This document shows positions 24,802 through 37,295 of a stretch of DNA of 64,000 nt, one piece after another. A program made the position numbers and the translations under genes. The notes beneath the pieces are model-generated. The model was not told the origin of the DNA, did no database searches, and worked only from the letters and a program-made list of their open reading frames with translations. Source of the stretch: Sarcocystis neurona (lineage: Eukaryota > Apicomplexa > Conoidasida > Eucoccidiorida > Sarcocystidae). Position 1 is the stretch's first letter. Each line of letters opens with the position of its first letter. The stretch covers positions 4,902,019 through 4,966,018 of the forward strand of contig KL647289.1 of the NCBI GenBank assembly GCA_000727475.1, given 5' to 3'.

Positions 24802-27340
24802 ACAATCGGCTGCGTGCGCACGCACAGCAATTCCCTGCCGTACCGAAGAAGAAAACGAAAAGCTGGTGGTACTGCGTGGAAGACGCGGTGGCCTGCGCAG
24901 AGGAGGCAGCGCACACCGTGGAGTTCCGCAGCTTGATGTCGGACTCGCGGACCCCAGCAGGAGCAACCGCAGACGGGCACGTGCGCACGTGTCGCACCGG
25001 TAACGCGAGGAAACCACAGCAGCAGCATGAACAGCAGAGTACTCTTGGCCTTCCTGCAACAGGAGACGGATGCAGAGGAGAAGAATGGCGACAAGACCGG
25101 GAGTGAACAGGAAGCAGAAGAAGCAGCGACACAGGAGAGTGATCACGAGCAGACGATGAAGCTGCTCGTGGTGGAAGTTTCGACTGTGCTGCTGAACGAT
25201 GCTCTGATGTACAGTAATCATAGGTCGGTCGAGCGGATATCCTCGTGTACATTGTATTATTGATGGAGTCTTTCAATATGCGTGTGGCCATTTCCTGGGA
25301 GAGCACAGTGGTGGTGGAAGAGACGTGTGCGCGGACAAAAACAAAAGAACCGAAGAACGGGAGCTTCTCTTTTTCCACCGCCGGGGGCCTTGTGCTTAGA
25401 TATGTATGGATCATGACGCGAGGAACGCACCACGTCGGTAGCTCTCTGCCGCAGTCGTGGGATGATTCGCTGTGTCCATTGCACGGCTCTTGTATATTTA
25501 TGTGTGTGTGCGTCTGTGTCTATATGTACAGGAATAATACTGGCATATCTGTTGATTATGTATATATTGATGTGCGAAGGCTTGTATGTAGTCACAGCAC
25601 CTACTCCGCGTTACTCGCATCCACAGGCGAAAGCGCGGGATTACTGTAGAGATATATATATGCATATATAATACGGATGTTTTCCCAGACTTCTCCGTAC
25701 GTTACATGTATATGTGGATTCCTATGTACACAAATGTATATACGCGTGCACGCACTCATGAATGCGTGCGAGGCGTGAGCTGCGGTATGTTGTACATGTG
25801 ATGCGGCCTTTTTGAACTGTGGGTACTGCAGAAGACCAATTAGAGAGAGAAAGGGAAAAGGTGGTCGAGCGGAGCGCACGCTTAGTACCTCCGTATTCTA
25901 TAGGAGGGAGTACACGTACCACTAGATTACGTATGTACACATCTAGACATTATAATGTATGTGTTTATGTACGTGTGAAGGGCACCTGTAGTATTATAGT
26001 GTGTCCCCGTGCTATGCAGAAACAGAGGAAGAATGGACACGTCATGGTACCTGGTAGTCCGCGCGTGTAGTGTGCACATGCACGTATATATGCAGATGTA
26101 ACGAACAAATGAGAAAGGGCACATGCATTTCGATTCGCGCGTGCGAACACCCGTGTAATGCGAGGGGGACGGTGGAACGACCCCGTGCATGGGCCTGCAG
26201 AGGTGCCCACGCCGTTACAATGTCCACACCGGTACTTTCGTGCAGTGGAGCTTACACCCACATATAGGTGTACGTATCTATATGCCAGTGTCTGCCGTGT
26301 ATAATTGTGTAAACGCGTGCGAGTCTTGTGTGTGTACCTATTGTTTTGGTTTAAACCACGTGTATTATACGCGTACGAACGTGCGAAATGGAGAAGTGGG
26401 GGGACAGAAGGGCAGTGCGATGGAAAGGAAAGGAAGACAGGAACAGCACCGCTGCGTGGAGCAGCAGTAGCAGGATCACATCCTTCACGGACAACAATAC
26501 CAAGAAGAAAAGGACTCGAAAGAAGGAACAACGGATGAAACAGAAAAAGACGAGAGAGAGGCGATTTTCGTGTGTGTGCACGACGACTTGATGCGAAGTA
26601 TCGTGTTAGCCACATTTCATAAGTGAGAGCAGGAGGTGGTGTAGATTGTTCGTTGGATAACAGCCCGTCTCACACACCTGTGCGTGTGTGTGTGCGCACA
26701 TTATATATTCTTGTTTCCCTGCGCTCGTCTGCAGATAGCGAGTATATTGCGTGTATTATTACATAGGTGCGTGTTCGTGAACGGCGTGTGTGGAGTCCAC
26801 GGGTTTTAGCGTTGGAACAGAATAGTTACAGGAAAATGAGGAGGAAGCGCCTGCCGTAGGTAAGCGCGGTGTGAGGATACAGAGCAGCAGCACCACCACC
26901 ACCGTCATCAGCCGCTGTACGTGATTTAAACGGTAGATGGGCGAAAAGCAGCAGCACAGGCACACACACGCACGCACACGCACGGCCGTGGTAGTCGTCT
27001 GTGCCGGGTGGTGCAGAGGAGGCAGAAGTGTTGGACGCCGTTACCCTCTCCGCGCCTTCGGAGCGTCACTGCCCGCGCAGTAGCCGGCAAAGAAGAGGGA
27101 GGGATCAGCGGCGCCAACAGACGTCACTGCTGCGATTACCAGCTGCCGCGGGTGCAGTTAGTTTGCATGTCATGAGAAGTGGGGTGGCGGCTTCACGCGC
27201 TGCAGCAGTAGAGCTGCTATTGCGGACGTGGATTGCGTGAATGTAAAAAAGAGGCGTGCGAGGGAAGAATAGGGGAGACTGAACCAGATTAGGTGTGGCC
27301 ATGCGAGAATAGGTGTGTAGTGCTGCTTTAGGTTTTGTCA
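24802..27340. other. 3' flank of the CELF-like gene; nothing clear
   Basis: The first 400 bases are purine-rich and still contain CAG triplets, compatible with a 3' UTR. Beyond 25.3 kb there are TA and GT repeats and a purine-rich patch at 26380-26560. A 216-codon minus-strand frame (25965-26615) is open but rich in Ser/Arg/Cys/Thr with no motif, so it is not called. Confidence 0.4.
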
Positions 27341-28245
27341 CTATAACATGTAAAAATACGAATGAAAAGACAGAGGAAGTGGGGGCGCGAGGACGAATGT
27401 GAAGAAGGAGCTGTCCTGATGGTGCACCTCGGGTACCACCTCAGGAAGTAATTGCTGCGAAAGCGGAGACACGACAGCAACAGTAGAGGAACCACCACAC
27501 TCAAGATGAGGAGGCGGGTGCGTGCAGCAGGTGGATTGATATGAGTGCAGGTGGCTCGTAAATGTCTTTATTTGGAGACACAGTTGCTGCTGGAACACAG
27601 AAGCCTGCCTTTTTTCAGGAAGCCGAGCCCACGCGACTGCCTTGCATAACCCATTTTTGCTCATGCTTATACAGCAGGTTTCCTCATTAAAGCGAGGCCA
27701 CGGTGGCAGCAAAGCCGTCACTGTTTTCGCCGAGATAGGGGGAGGAGTGCAGAAAAAGGCAAAAATGCAGCTGCTCTAATCTTGTGGAGTTCGTGCCAGT
27801 CTCGGTGTGGTTCGATAAGTCTCTTGCACACGAACTTCCGGACAAAATTTCCCTCCACAGTTGATGTCGCTTCCTGCCAATGAAATCCCTCGAGGAAGAC
27901 CGCTTGTGTGTCATCCTTAAGATACAGAGCAGATGCGTGTCGCTTTACATGAGCCACGGCTAGGTACACCGTAGACTGTACGGTTTCAATAGCTGAGACG
28001 TACACACAGGTACAAGCCGTGTGTACAGGTATGTATAAATATACGCGCACTTTGAGACCAGCTGGGTGTTGCCAGCTAGAATTAAGGCTAGTGTGTGCGC
28101 CTGGCGTTAGTACACGGGTCTTAAAATATATTTGTACAGTCGGCGATCCTTTGTTTATTTTGGCGATATATCCGAGATGTGTACTATGTGACTGTGGAGC
28201 CCAACGTAGGGGATGATGCAGTGTTGACTGATTTGTTGGATACAA
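27341..28245 (-). CDS. Candidate exons, unknown product
   Basis: Two overlapping minus-strand frames look protein-like. The first (28245 down to 27718) contains YLAVAHVKRHASALYLKDDT and then FHWQEATSTVEGNFVRKFVC; the second (27721 down to 27341) contains NEETCCISMSKNGLCKAVAW. They are in different frames and meet at 27718-27721, so a joint product would need splicing or a frameshift. No family is recognised. Composition is unlike the triplet-rich blocks, which slightly favours true coding. Confidence 0.3.
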
Positions 28246-28903
28246 TTAAGATTATGTGTACAATGCTTCGTGCAACAGACAGTTTCGCAATATGCAACAG
28301 GTTAGAGAACGGTGGAAGACGAAAGACGTTCCATTTCACAATAGCGAAATATACGTTTTCATTGCTGCGGAGATTACCGCCGCTATTTCTGCTTTTGGTT
28401 CTCCTCTGGCCACACCGGGCGCCACGCTGCCGTTGCTGCTCCTGCGGGACGCAGTCACCCCGAATTAAGCAATATAGAAAGCAGGCGCCGCCATACAGTT
28501 CTCTCTCACGTTGTGCACATGATTTGTTGGTGCACTCGAACGAGAGGCAAAGCGCAGGCGACGCGTATGTGTCTGCGGATTCGTGTACAGCAGGAAGGCA
28601 TGTGTCAAGAAGCGTAGAATGTTTACCGCTCTCGTCTACGTCTGCAGGACGTCCCACTGCGTGCTTTGCATGCTTTTCTGAAGGAGGAAAGTATGCGGGA
28701 GTGGCAGCGACAGTAACACAGGGCTTGTCTCGAAGCATGGCAGCTGTCAGCGTTACGAGTGCTTTCACGGAGGCACAGGTCCAAATGTGGCAAAAAGTAC
28801 CGAACCAATGTATATCTCTATGGTGACACTTTGGAAGACCACTATGTGTCTCGGGGTACAGAGATGGTACAACTGTCTGCTGAAACCGTATGGGTGTACA
28901 CAC
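28179..28903. other. Long open frames on both strands over the same DNA
   Basis: A plus frame of 215 codons (28179-28826) and a minus frame of 239 codons (28903-28184) overlap almost fully. Neither starts with ATG, and there is no triplet repeat to explain the lack of stops. The plus frame contains RSMAAVSVTSAFTEAQVQMW, the minus frame SVKALVTLTAAMLRDKPCVT. At most one is likely to be coding, perhaps as an exon of the minus-strand candidate just to the left. Function unknown. Confidence 0.35.
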
Positions 28904-29986
28904 GCATTTGTATGGTGAGATGGTGTAGTCGGGAAGGAAAGTATATGTGGCGTGTATGCGTCGCTCTAATGATCTACTGCGAGGTCAATACGTGTGTGTA
29001 CAAACAAACGCATACGCGGTTACAAAAGGTTGCAAGATTTCTACAGCTCCTCTACACCTGCGTGCAGTCAGGCGTGCACGAAGTGGTGACGGCAAAGGCG
29101 GAAGTCTAGCGGTACACCAGACGTACGAGAAGGCCACGAAAGTAAAGCTCCACACGTTTCAGTGCGTTTTAGTCTATTTTGTAAGACGCGATGAGGGTTA
29201 ACTGACCCTTTGCTGCAGAGGCGACGTTCCCCTTCAAGCCTATGATGCCGGTGTGTACGTGTGTGTACGAGTATTTTCGCACGGCATACCCGAATCTATG
29301 CGGGTGTGTTCCCGTGAACGTACCTCTTAACATGTACAGGCAGGTTGCAATGTGGTCCCCGCGGACCGCTGTGCTCTTTTTTGTCTGTTGTACAATGGAA
29401 CAGCTAAAAATCACCTACGCAGATCGATAAGCGTAGACTTCGAAGCGTCACCTCGTTAGAAGCTCTACAGACCACGTTCATGTGTTAGCACATACGGTTT
29501 TTGTTGTTACACGAACATGAGATCATTACACGCACGCGAGATCTCCGGGGTGCCGAGTAAGGATCTGTGCATCCTTTGTATATCTCTACCAATGCGTGTA
29601 GTCACGTATATGTGTCCGCGTCTCATTTTTGCTCTGAATATCTGTTCATGATTAGGCTTGTGCCACTGTACAGATGGACACCTTAAAATACAGTTTATTA
29701 AGTGTCGTGCTCCGTGTGGCACGGTCTTCCGAGTCGATCCCCAGTCTGGCCTTGCATTCCAAATTCCATAGTGAATATTACCTGCCCTTCGTTGTCGAAA
29801 ATACGCTAATTCTGTCTGCGGGTATAGCTGCATATGTTTGCTCTTCGAACGTATATATATAGGTCCTGCGTTGCTTCTCGCCGAACCAATCCCACTTCAG
29901 TGGGCGAGGTGTCGTACAGGATACAGAGACAGACACACGTAGACATATATATGTGTATGGGCGAACTAGTGCTATTTCTGGCCTAA
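28904..29986. other. Nothing supported
   Basis: Short frames on both strands without motifs, domain similarity or good splice context. Confidence 0.35.
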
Positions 29987-30146
29987 TCACCGCTGCAGGG
30001 CCGTCGGCACAAACTTCACATTGCACCTGAGTTGCACTAGATGCACTGCACATGCACATATATATATATATATATATATATATGCTCACCGCTGCCCGTC
30101 AGCACAAACTTCAAATCGCACCTCCACTGCACTAGATACATTCCGC

Positions 30147-30180
<34 letters not shown>

Positions 30181-30190
30181 ATATATTTGT
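29987..30190. repeat. Diverged tandem duplication with TA tails, unit about 100 bases
   Basis: Copy one begins near 29987 (CACCGCTGCAGGGCCGTC) and copy two near 30087 (CACCGCTGCCCGTC). Both continue GCACAAACTTCA, AT, GCACCT, then TGCACTAGAT and run into a TA microsatellite (30058-30082 and 30150-30186). The copies differ at scattered positions and by small indels. Confidence 0.8.
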
Positions 30191-30480
30191 GGACCGGTTG
30201 GGCAGTGCAGTATTCTTTCTGAACCCTTCAGAGGCCCAGCGCCTGTAGCACAATGCACCTCAATACAGTCCTCTCTGCAGCGTAGTCCATTCTACCCATC
30301 AAGGGTGTTGCGCGGGTACGTGTGTGCTGTTGTTTTCTACAGAGTAATTACACGTATACGCAGGCAAGTACGTATGCATATATATCTACAAATATGTGTG
30401 CGTATATGTTTTTTTTTTTCGTTTTGCACACGTCCGTACACTCACGTTGTGCACGCACCCCTCCTCAAATAGACATGCTT

Positions 30481-31953
30481 GTAAGTGCCAGCATTTGAGG
30501 GTGGGTGATACTCTTTCATTTGATGGCCTTGCTTCTGCCTCCAGGAAAGATTTTGTAAGCAGCCACAGCAGCAAGCTAACAAACACTCTGAAAAAGAAGT
30601 ATTAAAAGTAGCCAGCGACAACGTTAGCAGATAGTTATTGAGAGACACAGACTAGCCGGATTCAACGTTGTACGTAAATGCCCAAAATATTTATGCTTTT
30701 AGACAAGCTTGCAGAAGCGTTCGCATTGAAGACAACCCAGCAACGGCAACTCACCGTGTGGAGCTAGAAGGTTTATCTTTGTCGAAAACTCAGCCGGCAA
30801 CGGTAGCGCGCCACACAAAAGCCTTTAAAACCTTATGTAGTATGCGGCACTCGTACACGCAGTCCACGAATAAGACTGCGAAAGATACAGAACAAGAACG
30901 GTATACCACGTAGGATGAGCAGAAATTTCGGTGTGTCGAGAGAAGCCTTCAGGTAAACACAGGTGCATTGCAACGTTACAGCTAATGCAATTTCGTCAGG
31001 CACTGCTTGCAGCTGCGCACGAAATAATGCAACGTCCCCTCCAGAATGTTTTCACTGCGTGCAGAACGCATGAGTGAATTATGTTATATTTGTCTTTAAA
31101 GGAGGATTTGCACCGGCTGGGCGCACGATGTAATCTGCACCAAAATATAGTACGCCCCGACCGAAGTGCATCGGCGTTCGCTCCTGGAGAACTAGTGTCT
31201 AGTCATCCCCTGACGTCGCAGACCTGCGAACACTTGAAAGGGAACGAGAGAGATTTGGGTGGCCACACGCCTGAATCGGACGTGTTCTATTTGTCCGCAA
31301 AGCCAAAGAAGGAACAGGCCACTTTCAGCAACGCAGCATTACAAGTCGACACCGTCTGCGTACGTCCTCATGCTTCAACATACGAAACAAATAAGGGTAT
31401 TTGCAGAAAAAACAATACTCGGCTCGTATAAAGGATCTACAGTGTGTGCATATATATCAACAATCCACGTGTGTGGGTAGTGATGGCGCAATAATGTTGC
31501 TTGCAAAAAGTGCACGTGCGTGACATCGGCCATGTGCAGGAAAATGCACGTTGCACGCTTCTGCGTGAGGGTGGTGGCAAAACATGTGAATTGTGATTGA
31601 GAGGCAGTGCAGTGTGGATGAACACTCACGACTTACACAGTAGTACTTCACCGTAGATGCCGCCGCGACTGGTTATTGTATAAGAATGGTTCACCCTCAG
31701 TTACGTGGAGAAGGTGTTCAAAATCTGCACCGTGGACCACTCCGCAGATCGGCTGCAGCAAACAGTATGCCGTTTACTTCCTTTCCCACAGTTCTTGGTC
31801 GCAAAGGCACGCGACTGTGACTGCGACACAAACTACGATATAGTTCAAAGGCGCAAAAGACAACCAACGCGTAACTGCTCAGCAGCGTACACAAAAAGGC
31901 AACACCCCAAACGTCGCCACCATGTAGACGCGGACACAAAGACGCACAGGTAA
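30481..31953 (+). CDS. Candidate multi-exon gene, unknown product
   Basis: Four plus-strand segments look like exons: about 30490-30604 (VGDTLSFDGLASASRKDFVS), 30700-30913 (SVRIEDNPATATHRVELEGL), 31081-31431 (ending in a Lys/Thr-rich part) and about 31704-31950. The last follows ACCCTCAG and ends ACGCACAG|GTAATG, a good acceptor and donor, and is open throughout with a basic, Cys-containing end. The first three end in stop codons unless spliced, and I could not fix every junction. If real, the gene is convergent with the membrane-protein gene that ends at 32315. No family recognised. Confidence 0.33.
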
Positions 31954-32314
31954 TGTGATTATAAGCATTATAGCAGTAAATATGATGGCCCAGATATACA
32001 AGATGAATATCGTCGCAGACACACAGATCAACGTAAGGAAGGGTTCACGCCTTGGACAGGCCCGCGTGCATGCGCATACAGTCACACACAAGGGTGCACG
32101 CGTGTGGTTCCGCACCCGTTCAGCAAGAAACGTAAAAATCCCTTTCTTTCTCCATGAGTACACATATACACAGGTGATTTCACGCGAGCGGCACACGTAC
32201 ACAAGCGTTACAAAAAAGGCAGATCTTTTGATATACAAAACACACGAGGAGATCTGCTTCCTGCCTCTCCACCCTCCGTTCCTTACATTTTTCAGTGTCT
32301 CAGCTGCTCGCCCG

Positions 32315-34947
32315 CTAGGGTGTAGCTGAAAGAGGCGGTCCTGACTGCGTACCCGATGGGGACTTTACTTCCCCAAGCAAACCGTAGCACACCATGAGGA
32401 TGCCGTAGAAGAAAGCCCAAACTGCTCCAAAGATAAACAGGGCGCAAACCATCTGAATCACTCCCGTCCGCACAAGATGTCTCGACGGCATCAGCACCCC
32501 AGCTATTATTGCACCTACTCCAAAAGGCATCAAAATATTTACGACACCTCCAACTATCAAGTGTACTCGATGACGACTGGTCTTCATACGAGGTACCTGA
32601 AACAACGCATTCAAATGAGACGCGAGCCATGTGAATATAGGTACGGAGGGAGAGGATGAATGCACGACATAGTCGTGCGCATATATTTAGGCCTGTACAT
32701 TGCCTCCGTGAATTTTAAACGGTGAAAAAGTAAAGCAGTCGACATTGCAGAATCGCTACTGTTTTGGCTGAAGCACCATCGAACAAGTAATACTACCGAC
32801 AAATGTGTATAGATTGAGAGAGGGCTTTTAGCGAATGACTTCACAGTGCATTTGCTCATCTATTCATATATATATATATGTATATGTATATACGTACACA
32901 AATACGTGTGCGGCCTCGTGATCGGTGAGGGAGGGCAGCAAGAAACACGACTCGAAATGGTGACAATAATTTTCCTCTGACACCGCGTCCTCCCTATTCA
33001 GATGATCATCCTTGAAGGTGTCGTCAAATCGATGTCTATGTACGTCCGTTGGAGGCGCGTCACGGTCAATTTCGAGCGTGAGCGGAGCTACATCTCTGCA
33101 CAGCAAATGCGGACCTGGGACCAGAGGGAAAAAGCAAGAAAACTGTCGTGTGCGAAGACGAGGGACCAAGGAGCAACGGACGGAAGCTAGGGGGCGCGAC
33201 AAAGAGGTGACGGTGAGCACGAGAGATAAAGAAGCAACAAGGGTAGGGAAGACGAGAAAGGTAGCGGAAAGGCTTGGTTTCATGCAGTTTTGGAAGACGA
33301 GCAAAACGGCCAAGAAAACTTGAAGAGGAAGAGGAGTATACTAAACAACGGAAGACGGTGGCAGAGCCCCGCGTAGAAGAAGGGTTCACAGTTGTAGGGA
33401 GAGACGGGTTAGAGAGAGGAATGATATCAAAAGGACAAAGCTGAAAAAGACGCCGCAGGAAATACAAGGAGAAAACAACTCGAGGAAGAGAACAGGGAAA
33501 GGGAGGCAAGGAACACAACACGGGAGATGGCAAAACGGGCGGGGGCTCTCACGCGCGCGGCAGTTAAGCGGAACTTGAAAGACGCTCACAAGTGGCACTG
33601 GTATTACTGGGGTGAAAAGACAGGAAAACAACGTATAAACAAGTCTGCAAAACGCATAGCGGGGCGTACACATAAATCTGTGTTGTCAACATTATATATA
33701 TGTATATACATATATATATATATGTACACCGGTGGATCTGGTATTACACGGTTTGTGGTGCACACATGTCTTCATATGCGTGCACCTGGATTCGCACGCA
33801 GACAGACGTATATCAACGTAGACGCATGTGAAGTGGTCGAGAGGTACACCAGAGGAAAACACTACAAAAGCATGGACAGCTACAACACAGTCACAGAATA
33901 ACGATTGACTGTCGTCGAGGAGGGGACAGGATGAGAAAAAGAAAGCACGTTGTCACGTATAACGGGAAGTGATGTGTGCATTAAGTAAGGGGCTACAGTG
34001 GTACGTACAAAAGTGTACTCCTATGAAGACTGTTCGTCCAACCTAGTGGGGCAAACGATAGTCTTTCTTTTGCAAGAAAGGCAGTCACTTCGTAGGCCAC
34101 CGTACGTACACCTTAAGCACCTGCATGTATTCGCATACAAATGCGAAGCAGCCCGAGAATGGAACTGATCAAGCGATTCCGGTGTCGCCCTGTTCGAATA
34201 CAGAGAAGAAAGCACACGGGTGTGAGGTAAAAAAACAAAGGCGAAGACGATGCTAGAGCAGTCAGGACAACCAAAATTCATCCGCAGCTCATACTCACCA
34301 GCGGCAGAGATGGTATTAGAAGGCTTCGTGTATTAACACAAGATGCGGGTGAAGCAGAAGAGGAAGCAGAAAGTGTGCTCGCTTCTGCTCCATGTCAAGA
34401 GCAAATGCTGCATGTAAGGAAGACGCTGTGTACTTGCGAACACAGCCAGCAAACAGGAGACGATACATAACAGGGTAAGTTTCGCTTCGGGCGGTCCACA
34501 CGGTGTTTACCTCCACGTTTGCCATCGCGCAGAGAAACAGAACGAATAGCAACGAAGTTAGTTATGGCAGCGGGCGGTGGAGTTTGCGTATGCGGCGGAT
34601 GCTTACGGATGTGTACAAAGCCATACTACTGGCTGTCACCTGTTCTGCACAATCTTCTACATCGCCGTGCACGCATTTGCAACTTTCGTTTTCTTGACGC
34701 TATAGACTCTATGAAGGAATACAGTGACTGCGGCAGTATGATGTTGATCAATGGAAGTGACTGCCACCTTGCGTGTCTTTGCTACCAAAAATACACACGA
34801 ATCACAAGTGTTTCTGTTATGTAAAGTTTATAACTCCATTTGAATTCGTCTCTGGATGCTTCGCAAGTAGATGCCGCATCGCGGCGCTCCTCTGCCGTCG
34901 TCACTTACCCCGCAACAGCATCCAAGTTGCTCGTCCTCTGTCGCCAT
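32315..34947 (-). CDS. Small two-helix membrane protein, Stum/SPEC3-like, copy 1
   Basis: Two-exon gene, 106 residues. Exon 1 is 34947-34909 (13 codons, MATEDEQLGCCCG) and ends at GGG|GTAAGT; exon 2 is 32596-32315 and follows GTTTCAG, beginning VPRMK. The join is phase 0; the intron is about 2.3 kb. The ATG sits in a good context (AAGATGG). Exon 2 encodes two hydrophobic helices: the first around VHLIVGGVVNILMPFGVGAI, the second around IQMVCALFIFGAVWAFFYGI, followed by a short Ser/Pro tail. N-I-x-x-P-x-G before a short loop and then a Trp-containing helix with YGxLM resembles the Stum/SPEC3 membrane domain, by inspection only. The three cysteines after an acidic N-terminus are plausible palmitoylation sites. 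Paralogous to the gene at 40148-41540, including the splice positions. Confidence 0.72.
32597..34908 (-). other. Intron of Stum/SPEC3-like copy 1
   Basis: Contains TA microsatellites (32867-32886, 33692-33722) and, at 33000-33600, a plus-strand purine-rich tract whose plus frames read as Lys/Arg/Glu-rich sequence (for example MKVSSNRCLCTSVGGASRSI from 33012). These could be a nested antisense gene but have no recognised domain. A plus frame near 34519-34824 is also protein-like (FRFLDAIDSMKEYSDCGSMM). Confidence 0.45.
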
Positions 34948-35560
34948 CTTGACTGAGCTGTGTGCCGAAGGCGGTGGTGGTCTTGTAAAACAGGATATGA
35001 GGGGTAGTTTCCTTTTCTCGTCAAGGTTGAACAGGTGAGCATTCTCTCCTTCTGCGAAAAAGTTTATCTTGCTTGTGCCGAGCTGGTGCGTCGTTCTCTC
35101 AAGTAGTCATCGACTCCCGCACTCCCCCGGCCCCGGTTCGTCACAATGGTAAACATATTCCTGCTGCAGCAGCTGATGTTACCAAAACTTTTATGAGGCG
35201 ACGATCGAAGAGGGACGCACGGAACAAAACGCGCGTATACTTTTGCTTGACACCATAACGCCATTCAGACTCTCGAGTGCAGCGAAGCTTCAGTCGAACA
35301 GGGGAAGAAGACTATGCCACGGCTCGTCGCTGCTGTTGGAGGGCGAGTAGATCTAAGTTTATTTACTGGGAGGTGCTGCAACGGTTTCGGAGCTCGATTC
35401 AATCAGTGACCAACACCCTACCAGACGGCGTATCTCAAAACTGAAATGAAATTTCAGGTCTGCACGTCTGGAGGTTGCCAACCTGAAGCAGGCAAGAAGT
35501 GTCAATGTCTAGCAGTCCAAGAGGGTGTCTAGGTGGCCACACGCGTGTACATGGGCAGGT

Positions 35561-37295
35561 TATGCAGTGCAGTTTGTGATCTCGACACTCACTCAAAGTC
35601 GCGGGGATGCACGTAGGTGAGGAACCCGCCTTCGGAGCAGAGCCAGGGATTTGATTCCGTATGTACGCGTGGGCGAAGTCTTCTACGTATACAGATTTAA
35701 AAGCGTCACACGTTCCCTACTCTACGCGGTACGGAGGAACCAGAAATAATGTATACAGGACTGCGACGACCTGTGGCAATGCCGATCGTTCATACCCTAG
35801 AAAAACCTTTGTTGCAGAAGCTTCAGCGCATGAAAGCCTAAGTACCACTTCAAGCAGGAGACGCGGTGGACAGGCGCTCCACATCTGCATCCGTACGATA
35901 AACCTAAATCGACCGTGGCGCATAGATGAATATATATATATATATATATGCATATATTCTACAATGCAAAAGTAGTTCACGGCGCAGAAGACAGCGCAGC
36001 CTAGCAGCGCGTCGCTAAACTCCAACCACTGCGGCCTGGCGCTCGTCGCCGTTCATCGTACACTGTGTATGCGGGTACAGACCCTTTGCCGCCCCCACAG
36101 CGTAAATATGTGCTGGTACGGTGATAACCGTACAGGAATTCACAGCCGATCAAATGCTCAAGCCCGAACCATATTGACGGACCGCGTCATTTTACCGCTT
36201 AATGCGGGAATGACTGGTCTAGACAAGTATGTGGATTCATCTCCCGGATACGTCGGCTAGCTGTCGCCACCTACATATTAGAGGTACTTTTACACGGGCA
36301 GTTTCGTGCGGTACGTCTGGGGGTTGACGCTTTCTACGTATGCCTACCGTCGCCACAAATACGTGTTCAACGGTACATATCGACGCAATTGTGTACTCGT
36401 CGGCGTGCACGAACGGGGATCACCGTCGCCACCGCGCTGACCAGCAGAAATACGTGGGCCATCAACGCATGAAGAGGTCGAGAAAAGGTATTCGCCTTGT
36501 GGGTGGGAGGCGCAGCGGTCTACTCACATGTTTTTACTGTGAATATCCTGCTCGCTCCACGTGCGGGATTGTAGGGTTAGGTGCTTCTGCTTCAGAAGTG
36601 GCATACAATAAGTAGCAGAGCCTAGCTTTTCACGCGGTACAACGGACGGAAAACAAGGTTACACGTTTTAACAGTGCGCAGAACTTCCGGGCTTGAGCAT
36701 TTGACCGGCTGTGAATTCCTGTACGGTTGTCGGCATACCAGCAAATATTTACGCGATGGAGGTGGTAACGGGCCTGTACCCGCATCAACCCCGTACGACG
36801 GACGGCGACCAGCGCCAGGCCGCTGTGGCTGGAATACAGTGACGCGCTGGTAGGCTGCTTTGTCTCTTCTGTGTCGTAAACTACTTCTGCACTGTAGAAT
36901 ATGTGTATATATATATACTTTTGAATGCCGCGGTCGATCTGATTTTATACGTACGGATGTAGATGTGTAGCGCCTCTCCAACGCGTCTCCTGCTTGAAGT
37001 GGTACTTAAGACTGTTGTTATTATGAGCTGAGGCTTCTACAACGTACTTCTTCCGAAGGGTATGAACGGTCGGTGTTACCACAGATCGTCATAGTCCTGT
37101 GTACTTTATTTTTGGTTCCTCCTTACCGCGTAGAGTAGACAGCGTGTGACGCTTTTGAAACTGTATACATTAAAGCCTTCACCCACATGCACGTACGGTA
37201 TCAAGTCCCTGGCTCTGCTCTTAAGACGAATGCCTCGCCTACATGCATACCCGCGACTTCGAGTGAGTGTCGAGACCACAAATTGCACTGCATTC
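35561..37295. repeat. Large inverted repeat, arms about 606 bases, spacer 521 bases
   Basis: Left arm 35561-36166, right arm 36688-37295 in reverse complement. Matches run along the whole arm: ATGCAGTGCA near 35562 and 37294; GCAGAGCCAGGGA at 35637; AAAAGCGTCACACG at 35699; ACGCGGTA and GGAGGAACCA near 35725; CAGCGCG and GCGGCCTGGCGCT near 36030; AACCGTACAGGAATTCACAG at 36127. The arms differ by scattered substitutions and small indels, so this is an old inverted duplication. Short peptides read from both arms are similar (KSVTR, LLYAVRRNQK) but interrupted by stops, suggesting either a decayed coding unit or chance. No terminal target duplication was identified. Confidence 0.85.

Noticed and set aside
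24802..25106. Extension of the CELF-like protein to the stop at 25106
   Set aside because: The Arg-rich composition appears abruptly at the run of eight G; the alternative frame gives a natural end at 24801.
35640..35665. tRNA-like T-loop words in gene-poor regions
   Set aside because: No surrounding cloverleaf or acceptor stem could be drawn here or at other TTCGAA/TTCAAA sites.
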